NCBI GenBank assembly: GCA_051984675.1
Contig: JBPYFK010000167.1
Span: 62,001 to 126,000, forward strand
Source: JBPYFK01 sp051984675
Lineage (GTDB): Bacteria > Actinomycetota > Actinomycetes > Mycobacteriales > Pseudonocardiaceae
DNA: 64,000 bases
Direction: 5' to 3'
Below the pieces are notes generated by a model. The model did no database searches and had not been told where the DNA came from. It saw only the letters and a list, made by a program, of their open reading frames with translations. Below, in pieces: positions 34,596 to 42,026 of this stretch. Positions within the stretch are counted from its first letter, which is position 1. Every line of letters begins with the position of its first letter. The translations under genes and the position numbers were made by a program.

Positions 34596-34787
34596 CCCCC
34601 TCTGTTGCGGAACCTGAGAGCTTCACCGCCTCCTGGCGGCTTGCACCGTGGGTGCGGCCCGCGGACGGGCGCGCTTTCCAGAGTGGCCTCGCCTGGGCGG
34701 TCACGGGTGCCTGAGAGTTTGCGGGGAGTCTTGCTCCTTCGGCGCCCCGGTCGGTGTTGCACGGCGACCGAGGTCTCTCCCGCCCAG
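34596..34787 (-). ncRNA. Tandem glycine riboswitch
   Basis: Read on the minus strand: GGCGGGAGAGACC (near 34785-34772), GCCGAAGGAGCAA (34744-34732), CTCTCAGG (34717-34710), an inter-aptamer segment with ACTCTGGAAAG, and a second aptamer with GCCAGGAGGCGGTGAAG and CTCTCAGG (34620-34613). Two CTCTCAGG cores about 97 bases apart are diagnostic of the cooperative two-aptamer form. It ends about 80 bases before the gcvH start. In most bacteria it turns expression on when glycine is high. Confidence 0.95.
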
Positions 34788-34988
34788 GTTGCTAGCAGCC
34801 GGTATGCGGTTGTCAGTCTGTCGTCGAGACTGGGTTGTCAGTCGTCAAGACTGGTCAGCCGCCGAACGCCGATGTCCGGCCACAATGACACTGACCGGGG
34901 AAACAATAACGGGGTTACCCAGCGTGTCAACGTCGGCCCACTCCGGTGCACGCCGTTGCACGGCCCGGACGCGTGGATGGTGCGAGCG

Positions 34989-35024
34989 CAGCGTGGGTGA
35001 CAGGACCCAGCGTGGGTGACAGGA
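34989..35024. repeat. Direct repeat upstream of the PucR regulator
   Basis: CAGCGTGGGTGACAGGA occurs at 34989-35005 and again at 35008-35024. The second copy runs straight into the palindromic repeat copy 6. Otherwise, 34788-34988 shows no gene. Confidence 0.6.
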
Positions 35025-35043
35025 AAGTTCCCTTCCTGTCACC
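35015..35043. repeat. Palindromic repeat family, single half-unit (copy 6)
   Basis: GGTGACAGGA (35015-35024) and TCCTGTCACC (35034-35043), perfect 10-base arms flanking AAGTTCCCT. It sits 43 bases before the ATG of the PucR gene, so here it lies in a promoter/leader region and not after a gene. Confidence 0.7.
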
Positions 35044-35086
35044 GACCCACCCCACCACCGAGCTGTCCCCGCAGGGAGGCAAGAAC

Positions 35087-36655
35087 ATGATCAGCGTTCG
35101 CGCGGTGGTCGATCGGGTCGGTCCCACGTTGCTGCGCGCCGTGCTCGTCCCCGATGCGGCGGCGTGCGTTTCCGATGTCGTGATCGCCGAACCGGGCGGC
35201 CCACCCCAGGTCGCCGGCGGTGACCTCGTGCTCGGGGTCGCGATCGCCGACCGCGAGGCCGCCATCGAACTCGTACGCGCCTGCGGCGCGGAAGGCGCGG
35301 CTGGCCTGTTGCTGAAGCCACCGCTGGCCACCGACGACAAGGTGCGTGCCCAAGCGCGGGAGCGCGGCGTCGCACTCGTCGAAGTGCAGCCCGGAACCGC
35401 CTGGGCGCAGCTCGTGTGGCTCCTGCGCGCCGCCCTGGCCAGCACCACGGCCGACGAAGCCGACGCGCGGGACGTCGACGCGACTCGCGCGCCTGGGCTC
35501 GGCGACCTCTTCCGGCTCGCGGACGCCGTCGCCGACGTGGTCGACGCCCCGGTCACGATCGAAGACGCGCGGTCGCAGGTCCTGGCCTATTCGGCACGCC
35601 AGGACCTCACTGACCCTGCTCGGGTGTCCACGATCATGGGCCGGCGCCAACCGGATGACGTGCTCGCCAAGTTCCGTTCGCGCGGGGCGTTCCGCAAGCT
35701 CAGCAAGGGCGGCTCGGCGATCTTCGTGCCGGCCCAGCAGGATGGCACGCTGCCCCGGTTGATCGTGCCCATCCGCATGGGCGGTGAGCTGCTCGGATCG
35801 ATGTGGGCGGTGGTGCCCGGTGAGGTCTCCGAGGAGCGTGCCACCGCGTTCGCGGACACCGGCCCCTTGGTCGCACTGCAACTGTTGCGCTGGAGAGCGG
35901 TCGCCGACGCCGAACGGCAGCGGACCGCCGAGTTGGTGCGGCGCCTGCTGCACGGCGGCGAGGGGTGGCGGGCGGCGGCCACCGAACTCGGGATCTCCGA
36001 TGGCCCGCATCGGGTGGTGGCCATCGATGTCAACCCGGGCGGCGAGTCCGCCGAGGGCCACCGGCTAGCGATCTGGGAACGGATCAGCACCGGCATTGGT
36101 CGGCGTCCGCTGGTCACCGAATCCGGCGGGGTGCTGTACGCCATCGTGCCCGCTCGTTCGGGCGCGGGCGGGTGGTCGGCATTGCGTGCGGAACTCGGCG
36201 GGGGCGAGATGAGCCCGCAACCGTTGGTCGCCGCCGGCTCCTCGGTCGGGTTGGCCGATCTCGGGCAGTCCCGCTCCCAAGCGGACGAGGTGCTCGGTCT
36301 GCTGCGCAGCGGCCGGCTCGACACCGGTATCGCCGGTTACGAGCAGGTGTGGCATCTGCTCGTGATCAGTCGGGCGGCGGACGCTTCGGGGGACGCCGGT
36401 GTCGGGAACCTGGGACCACTGCCGCTGTTGCGCGAACACGACCGCGCGCAGGGCACGGAATACCTGCGTACGTTGCACGCCTGGCTGAGGCACCCTGGCG
36501 ACCCGCGCTCGGCGAGCCACGAGCTACAGGTGCACCCGAACACCTTCCGGTACAGGCTGAAGCGGATCAGCACCCTCGTGGACGTAGACCTCGATGATCC
36601 CGACGTGCGGTCCGCGCTGCTGGTTCAACTCCTCGCGGAGCACTGGACGAGGTGA
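35087..36655 (+). CDS. PucR family transcriptional regulator (helix-turn-helix)
   Basis: 522 residues. N-terminal PucR-type sensor (VVIAEPGGPPQVAGGDLVLG), a central GAF-like region (PVTIEDARSQVLAYS ... RLIVPIRMGGELLGSMW), and the C-terminal HTH typical of PucR/CdaR: ELQVHPNTFRYRLKRIS. GGGAGG precedes ATG 35087. Such regulators in actinobacteria act on purine, amino-acid or sugar catabolism. It is close to the gcvH-sdaA and ald genes and may control one of them, which is inference. Confidence 0.9.
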   Translation: MISVRAVVDRVGPTLLRAVLVPDAAACVSDVVIAEPGGPPQVAGGDLVLGVAIADREAAIELVRACGAEGAAGLLLKPPLATDDKVRAQARERGVALVEVQPGTAWAQLVWLLRAALASTTADEADARDVDATRAPGLGDLFRLADAVADVVDAPVTIEDARSQVLAYSARQDLTDPARVSTIMGRRQPDDVLAKFRSRGAFRKLSKGGSAIFVPAQQDGTLPRLIVPIRMGGELLGSMWAVVPGEVSEERATAFADTGPLVALQLLRWRAVADAERQRTAELVRRLLHGGEGWRAAATELGISDGPHRVVAIDVNPGGESAEGHRLAIWERISTGIGRRPLVTESGGVLYAIVPARSGAGGWSALRAELGGGEMSPQPLVAAGSSVGLADLGQSRSQADEVLGLLRSGRLDTGIAGYEQVWHLLVISRAADASGDAGVGNLGPLPLLREHDRAQGTEYLRTLHAWLRHPGDPRSASHELQVHPNTFRYRLKRISTLVDVDLDDPDVRSALLVQLLAEHWTR

Positions 36656-36657
36656 AG

Positions 36658-36690
36658 GCGCCGGCGGGGGAACCGAAACCCCGCCGGCGC
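36658..36690. terminator. Strong GC hairpin after the PucR gene
   Basis: GCGCCGGCGGGG (36658-36669) and CCCCGCCGGCGC (36679-36690) are perfect 12-base arms with a 9-base loop, three bases after the PucR stop and between convergent genes. It lacks a T-run, as is common in actinobacteria. Confidence 0.7.
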
Positions 36691-36736
36691 TGGATGATCA
36701 CGCGGGTCGTAGGCGGTTATGTCGGTGTGTGGGCAG

Positions 36737-37246
36737 TCACGCGCCTGGTGGCACCGTCGCCGGGCCGTCGTCAGTCGGACTTTGGTCAGTCGAGTCAGGT
36801 CGGGCGGAGCGCAGGGTCAGCTGGGCACCCAGTTCGGGATCGGCGTTCCTTTCGGCGGTGTGCTTCCACGCCGAGATGACCTGGACCACCGGCGCCAGCG
36901 TTTCCACGCTTTCGGCCGCACGGAGCGTCTCCACGAGTTCAGCGACGAACTCGCGCACCTCTTCACCGGGCAGGAACCGTATCCACGGAAACGCCTCCGG
37001 TGCCGCGCCGACGAGCAGCGATAAGGCGGCACCGTCGTGGCGCATGAGTGCGACGAACATCCGAGTGGTCGCCGAGATGATCGCGGCCTCCTGCTCGGCG
37101 CGAGACACGGTGGTCAGGACCAGGTCGTCAGCATCGTGGCGCTGCAGTCGCACCGCATGCGCGCTCGCCGCGAGCTTGGCGACGGTGGCCTTGGGGTGGT
37201 CGATCAGCTCCGTGAACGGAACCTCCGCAATGCGGGACATGGTCAT
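36737..37246 (-). CDS. Phd/YefM-like antitoxin-type protein, solitary
   Basis: 169 residues. The first ~55 residues resemble prevent-host-death antitoxins (MSRIAEVPFTELIDHPKATVAKLAASAHAVRLQRHDADDLVLTTV, seen as conserved segments). A helical C-terminal domain of unknown role follows, with MRHDGAALSLLVGAAPEAFPWIRFLPGEEVREFVAELVETLRAAESV in pieces, and a disordered acidic tail. No toxin gene lies next to it. The ATGs at 37246 and 37240 both lack a ribosome site, so the mRNA may be leaderless. From memory, close relatives are common as orphans in actinomycetes. Confidence 0.65.
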   Translation of the reverse strand: MTMSRIAEVPFTELIDHPKATVAKLAASAHAVRLQRHDADDLVLTTVSRAEQEAAIISATTRMFVALMRHDGAALSLLVGAAPEAFPWIRFLPGEEVREFVAELVETLRAAESVETLAPVVQVISAWKHTAERNADPELGAQLTLRSARPDSTDQSPTDDGPATVPPGA

Positions 37247-37372
37247 CAAGGTAGCTAGATCGACAGTCAGATGAGGGCATGAAAGAACCGGGCATGCCCG
37301 CCTGTTCGCCACATCGTGCGATTGAGCGACCCGTCCAGGTGATCGCAGGTGGCGGTCCGTTTGTAGGCGGGA

Positions 37373-37405
37373 CCCCTGACAGGAAGGTTCCCTTGCTGTC
37401 AGGGG
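37373..37405. repeat. Palindromic repeat family, half-unit (copy 7)
   Basis: CCCCTGACAG (37373-37382) and CTGTCAGGGG (37396-37405) are perfect 10-base arms around GAAGGTTCCCTTG. It overlaps copy 8 by three bases. Confidence 0.7.
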
Positions 37406-37433
37406 TGACAGGAAAGTTCCCATGCTGTCACCC
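37403..37433. repeat. Palindromic repeat family, half-unit (copy 8)
   Basis: GGGTGACAG (37403-37411) and CTGTCACCC (37425-37433) flank GAAAGTTCCCATG. Copies 7 and 8 are in direct tandem, unlike the inverted pairs at 5901 and 6945. The rest of 37247-37661 holds no recognisable gene; 37560-37620 is a GC-rich run of CTGCCGGCC repeats. Confidence 0.7.
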
Positions 37434-37661
37434 ACCCCTCCCCCGGCTTGTTCCGCGAGCACAAACCGCCCCGCCAAACATCATCCGCGCGGCATGATGC
37501 GCTGGCCGGCTCAGCGGCGGATGGTTAAGCCGAATCATGCACTGCGATCGCACCCGCATCGCAGACCGGCACGGGCGGCCCTGCCGGCCCTGCCGGCCGC
37601 CGGCAGGCCGTGCCGCCCTAGCTGACCAGGTGCGACGCGGCCGAAGAGAAAGGACTGCGCC

Positions 37662-38777
37662 GTGAAGATCGCCGTTCCGCGCGAGATCAAGAACAACGAG
37701 TACCGGGTGGCGCTGACTCCGGCGGGCGTGCACGAGCTCGCCAGTCGGGGGCACGAGGTGTTCATCGAGGCCCAGGCCGGCGCGGGCTCGTCGATCCCGG
37801 ACGAGGAGTACCTGGCGGCGGGCGCCAAGATCCTGGCCACCGCCGAGGACGTGTGGACCGAAGGCGATCTGGTGCTCAAGGTCAAGGAGCCGATCGCGGA
37901 GGAGTTCCCCCGACTGCGCGCCGGTCAGGTGCTGTTCACCTACCTGCACCTGGCCGCGGCCGGCGACCTCACCCGCGCCATGCTGGATTCCGGTGTCACC
38001 GGCATCGCCTACGAGACGGTGCAGACCGCCGACGGCGCGCTCCCGCTGCTCGCGCCAATGAGCGAGGTCGCTGGCCGGCTGGCGCCCCAGGTCGGCGCTT
38101 ACGCGCTGATGCGCCCCAGCGGCGGTCGTGGGGTGTTGCCCGGCGGAGTGCCTGGTGTGCACCCGGCCCGGGTCGTGGTCATCGGCGGAGGCGTCGCCGG
38201 ACTCAACGCCGCGACGGTGGCGTTGGGCATGGGCGCGGACGTGGAGCTGCTGGACACCAACGTGGACAAGCTCCGCCAGATCGACCGGGACTACCGGGGG
38301 CAGATCCGCACGGTCAGCTCCAACCGCTACACCGTCGAGCAGGCCGTCACCGCCGCCGACCTGGTGATCGGCGCGGTGCTCATCCCCGGCGCGAAGGCGC
38401 CGAAGCTGGTGTCCGACGACCTGGTGTCGCGGATGAAGCCGGGCAGCGTGCTGGTGGACATCGCCATCGACCAGGGCGGATGCTTCGCCGACTCGCACCC
38501 CACCACGCATGACAACCCGACCTATCAGGTCCACGAGTCGGTGTTCTACTGCGTGGCGAACATGCCCGGGGCCGTTCCGAACACGTCGACGCACGCACTG
38601 ACGAACGTGACCCTGCCCTACGCCGTGCGCATCGCCGAGCAGGGCTGGCAGCACGCGTGCCAGGCCGATCCCGCGCTGGCGAAGGGGTTGAACACGCACG
38701 CCGGACACCTGGTCAACGAGCCGGTCGCGGAAGCGCACGGGCTGCGCGGCACGAGGCTGGCGGACGTGCTCGCCTGA
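37662..38777 (+). CDS. ald: Alanine dehydrogenase
   Basis: 371 residues; NAD-dependent interconversion of L-alanine and pyruvate plus ammonia. MKIAVPREIKNNEYRVALTPAGV is the classical N-terminus. Substrate residues: Lys in LVLKVKEP, His in LFTYLHLAA. The NAD domain has VVVIGGGVAGLNAA, and VDIAIDQGGCFADSHPTTH contains the catalytic Asp. GTG 37662 is the family start. In actinomycetes Ald often supports growth on alanine and redox balance under low oxygen. A strong terminator follows. Confidence 0.96.
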   Translation: MKIAVPREIKNNEYRVALTPAGVHELASRGHEVFIEAQAGAGSSIPDEEYLAAGAKILATAEDVWTEGDLVLKVKEPIAEEFPRLRAGQVLFTYLHLAAAGDLTRAMLDSGVTGIAYETVQTADGALPLLAPMSEVAGRLAPQVGAYALMRPSGGRGVLPGGVPGVHPARVVVIGGGVAGLNAATVALGMGADVELLDTNVDKLRQIDRDYRGQIRTVSSNRYTVEQAVTAADLVIGAVLIPGAKAPKLVSDDLVSRMKPGSVLVDIAIDQGGCFADSHPTTHDNPTYQVHESVFYCVANMPGAVPNTSTHALTNVTLPYAVRIAEQGWQHACQADPALAKGLNTHAGHLVNEPVAEAHGLRGTRLADVLA

Positions 38778-38807
38778 GCTTCGGCGTGCGGCTTGCCGGA
38801 CGGAGAA

Positions 38808-38841
38808 GATCCCCTGCCCGGGGATGCTCGGGCAGGGGATC
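38808..38841 (+). terminator. Terminator hairpin after ald
   Basis: GATCCCCTGCCCG (38808-38820) and CGGGCAGGGGATC (38829-38841): perfect 13-base arms, 8-base loop, 30 bases after the ald stop. The following 38842-39105 shows no convincing gene start and may contain the next promoter. Confidence 0.85.
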
Positions 38842-39105
38842 AGGACACGCCAGGGGCGGCCCGCTCAACCAGCCTGGGGGTCACCGGGAGCAGGCCGCCA
38901 CGTTTGAGTGTAGGCCAACCGGACGGCTTTGGTGACCGTCCACACGAATGAACCAAAGATTCGCTCCCTGAACCGTTCAGATCGCCCCGCGACGGCCACT
39001 CGAACGGATGACAACGGCGTCCGTGTCCTGAAGCCCTCCGCCCGCAGTGCCGATGGAGCCGCACGGCGGTTCGAGACGCAAAGCGATGCTTCGGAGTTGA
39101 GCCCG

Positions 39106-39876
39106 ATGGACAGCGCCCGATTACTGCACGACCCATCACCACAGGCCCAGCCAGAACCCGAACAGGCCCAACCAGCACAGGACCCCATGCAGCGGGCCGT
39201 CTTGCACCGACTCGACCAGCTGGATCTGGCAGCTGAACGCAACAAGGCTGACGATCTGCTCCCACTGGCTCGGGTCGAACTGGGCCGGCTGGCCCAGAGC
39301 TGGCGAACACTGCTCGACCAGCACTGCCCGGACGAGGACGGCCGGTGCCTGGCCTGCGCCGGGACGTTTCGGGGTCGCCGGTGGCCGTGCTCGGTCTGGG
39401 CGACCGCGCACCAGCGGTTGATCAGCGTCGATCCTGCCGGAGCATCGCTGGGCACCCGTAGCGCCGACTCCCACGGTCCCGGGTCCGAGCGGCCCCGGCA
39501 CCGAGCGCCCGACCCCGTGCCGACCTCACAGGTGCCGGTGCTGACCACACCGATCGTCTCCGACGGCAGCAGTGACCCGGGTCAGTGGGACACCGTGGAG
39601 TTCGAGCTCCCCGAACTCCCTCAACCTCCCGAGGTCACCCACCCCCCTCAGCCCCCGGCGTCCGCGCCTAGCCAGGGGCCCATGGGCTCGCAAGACATCC
39701 CCGACGTCCAGGACGTCGAGACCACCCAGATCGTCCACAGCGCTGCGCTGGCGCCACCGATCGGCGGGCACCTGGAAACCGACCACCGGCGCATTCACCG
39801 GGCCTCGGTGGTCGCGCGACCTGCAAGGGCACGGACGCTTCGCCCGACCCGCGCTTCACCCGAACGTCGGCCTTGA
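39106..39876 (+). CDS. Uncharacterised actinobacterial protein with a His/Cys cluster
   Basis: 256 residues from ATG 39106, where GGAG lies nine bases upstream; the frame stays open upstream to a TTG at 38929, so the start is uncertain. A conserved-looking central segment (residues about 30-105) contains helices LARVELGRLAQSWRTLLDQH followed by a His/Cys cluster, H73-C74...C81-x2-C84...C95, which may bind zinc. The C-terminal half is a disordered Pro/Ser/Asp-rich tail. I do not know its function; the pattern recurs in actinomycete proteins of this kind. Confidence 0.5.
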   Translation: MDSARLLHDPSPQAQPEPEQAQPAQDPMQRAVLHRLDQLDLAAERNKADDLLPLARVELGRLAQSWRTLLDQHCPDEDGRCLACAGTFRGRRWPCSVWATAHQRLISVDPAGASLGTRSADSHGPGSERPRHRAPDPVPTSQVPVLTTPIVSDGSSDPGQWDTVEFELPELPQPPEVTHPPQPPASAPSQGPMGSQDIPDVQDVETTQIVHSAALAPPIGGHLETDHRRIHRASVVARPARARTLRPTRASPERRP

Positions 39877-40023
39877 CGTCTTTGGATATACGCACGATCA
39901 CCATTCGGTGCACACCGCCCACGCCCCCACCACCGATCAGGCAGTATGGGTGTCTCCTCCGGCGACGCACTCGTGCGCGTACCGTCGCCGGTGCATGCCA
40001 CCCGTTTGGATCTGGAGGAGCGC

Positions 40024-41040
40024 GTGCACGACGGCAGCGGCCGGATAGTGGTGCAGGAACTCAGTAAGAACTTCGGGCCGGTGCAGGCGGTCCAGAACCT
40101 CAGCTTCACCGTGGAGCCCGGGTCGGTCACCGGGTTCCTCGGCCCTAACGGCTCCGGCAAGACCACCACGCTGCGGATGCTGCTGGGCCTGGTGACGCCG
40201 ACTACCGGCACCGCCACTATCAACGGCCTCCCTTTTCACAAACTGACCAACCCGGCGTCCGTGGTGGGTGCCGTGCTGGAGGCGCAGGGCTTCCACCCCG
40301 GGCGGACCGGACGCAACCACCTGCTCTGCTACGCGGCCGCGATGAACATCCCGGACGAGCAGGTCGACCGGGTGCTCGAACTCGTCGGCCTGACCAGTGC
40401 CGCCAACCGCAAGTCCCGGGGCTACTCGCTGGGTATGCGCCAGCGGCTCGCGCTGGCGACGGCGTTGCTGGGTGACCCGCAGGTGCTGGTGCTGGACGAA
40501 CCGGCCAACGGCCTGGACCCGGAAGGCATCGCGTGGCTGCGCAGCTTCCTGCAGTCGTTCGCGGCCACCGGGCGCACCGTGCTGGTGTCCAGCCACCTGC
40601 TCCGCGAGATGGAGCACACGGTGGATCACGTGGTGATCGTCAGCCGTGGGCAGTGCGTGTACAACGGCAACCTTGACGAGCTGCGGGCGTCCCAGCGTTC
40701 CCGCGTGCTGGTGCAGGCCGCTGATCCGAGCAAGCTGGTCAGCGCCCTGCAGGAGGACGGCCTGCAGGCTGAGTACCTCCCGGACGGCACGCTCGCCGTC
40801 ACCGGCGCGGACGCCCGGACAGTCGCCGACCTCGCCTTGCGGGCCGGGGTGGCGCTCTACCGGGTCGAGGACGAGAACGCGGATCTGGAGCAGATGTTCT
40901 TCCAGCTCACCTCCGGGCAGTACACCGGTAGCCAGTACCAAGCCAGCGTGGGACAGGCCGGTGCCAGCGGATCGCAGCAGGCGGCCGCCCCCGCTGGAGG
41001 GCAGCAGGGCAGCAACGACAACCCGGGAGGTGGCGCCTGA
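40024..41040 (+). CDS. ABC-2 type transporter, ATP-binding protein
   Basis: 338 residues. Walker A GPNGSGKTTTLRML, signature region SLGMRQRLALATALL (GxRQR, typical of the drug/ABC-2 exporters), Walker B VLVLDEPANGLDPEG and switch His in VLVSSHLLREME. The tail after residue 300 is Gln/Gly/Ala-rich and disordered. GTG 40024 follows GGAGGAG at five bases. Forms an exporter with the next gene, which overlaps by one base; substrate unknown. Confidence 0.92.
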   Translation: MHDGSGRIVVQELSKNFGPVQAVQNLSFTVEPGSVTGFLGPNGSGKTTTLRMLLGLVTPTTGTATINGLPFHKLTNPASVVGAVLEAQGFHPGRTGRNHLLCYAAAMNIPDEQVDRVLELVGLTSAANRKSRGYSLGMRQRLALATALLGDPQVLVLDEPANGLDPEGIAWLRSFLQSFAATGRTVLVSSHLLREMEHTVDHVVIVSRGQCVYNGNLDELRASQRSRVLVQAADPSKLVSALQEDGLQAEYLPDGTLAVTGADARTVADLALRAGVALYRVEDENADLEQMFFQLTSGQYTGSQYQASVGQAGASGSQQAAAPAGGQQGSNDNPGGGA

Positions 41041-41885
41041 TGGGCGGGCTGGTCAAAGCAGAGTTCCGCAAGGTGCTCACCACCCACCTGTGGTGGGCGC
41101 TGCTGATCCCGGTCGCGGTGATCAGCTTCAGCGCCGGCTGGGCGGGCACCGCGGTGGGCTCGCTGGGGTCGTTGCAGGCCGAGCTCGGCAAACCGCTGCC
41201 GCTGGGGTTGCTGACGGTGTCGCTGTCGACGAACTTCTGCACCATCTTCGCGGCGATCTTCGGTGTGATCGCGATGTCCGGGGAGTACCGGCACAAGAGC
41301 ATCACCACCACCTACCTGACCGGCAGCCCTCGCGGGGCGGTACTCGGCGCGAAGCTCATCGCCTACACCAACATGGGGCTGGTGTTCGGCCTGGTCAACG
41401 TGCTGTTCGCCAGCCTGGGCGGGCTGATCGGAGCGGGCAGCAACGGCTTCGGCAACGCCGGTGACTGGTTCGCCGTGGGCGCGGCGGGCGTGCTGGCCAT
41501 GGTCCTGTGGACCCTGTTCGGGGTCGGGTTCGGCGCGTTGCTGACCAACGCGGTCGCGTCGATCGTCGTGCTGCTGGTCTACACGCTGATGGTCGAGGGC
41601 GTGGTCTCGCTGATGCTGCGATACCAGGGCTGGGAGGCTGTCCCGCCGTACCTGCCGAACGCCTCCGGCGGCGGTATCGTCTCGAACCTGTCGGTTCCGA
41701 TCTTCATGCAGGAACTGGCCGGGCCGAGCCAGCCGGTGCCCAAGGACGCCTACGACGCGGTGCACGGGCTCATCGGCGGCAGCTACGGCCACCCCTGGTG
41801 GGCGAGCATGCTGACCTTCGCCGGTTACGCCGCCGCGCTGATCGTGGCGGGGTGGCTGGTGGGACGCCAGCGCGACATCACGTAG
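41040..41885 (+). CDS. ABC-2 type transporter, permease protein
   Basis: 281 residues with six predicted membrane segments (for example LLIPVAVISFSAGWAG, FAAIFGVIAMSG, LLVYTLMVEGVVSLML, LTFAGYAAALIVAGWLVG). The loop YRHKSITTTYLTGSPRGAVLGAKL is characteristic of ABC-2 permeases. Start codon overlaps the ATPase stop (TGATG). A terminator follows. Confidence 0.9.
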   Translation: MGGLVKAEFRKVLTTHLWWALLIPVAVISFSAGWAGTAVGSLGSLQAELGKPLPLGLLTVSLSTNFCTIFAAIFGVIAMSGEYRHKSITTTYLTGSPRGAVLGAKLIAYTNMGLVFGLVNVLFASLGGLIGAGSNGFGNAGDWFAVGAAGVLAMVLWTLFGVGFGALLTNAVASIVVLLVYTLMVEGVVSLMLRYQGWEAVPPYLPNASGGGIVSNLSVPIFMQELAGPSQPVPKDAYDAVHGLIGGSYGHPWWASMLTFAGYAAALIVAGWLVGRQRDIT

Positions 41886-41906
41886 CCGCCAGCAGGCACG
41901 TTCGTG

Positions 41907-41945
41907 GGGCCGTCCAGGGTGCGCTCTGGGCGGCCCGGCCTTTTT
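41907..41945 (+). terminator. Intrinsic terminator after the ABC-2 permease
   Basis: GGGCCGTCCAG (41907-41917) pairs with CTGGGCGGCCC (41926-41936) with one G-U pair, followed by GGCC and a run of five T (41941-41945). Confidence 0.85.
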
Positions 41946-42026
41946 GGATCATGGACGGCTGTCATCCGCGTCACCGTGGGGCTGGAGAATTCCCCCGGTG
42001 TCGGTTCCCCGGCTTAACCTGTCCTG

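Noticed and set aside
37428..38738. 436-codon minus-strand open frame opposite ald
   Set aside because: Antisense shadow of alanine dehydrogenase.
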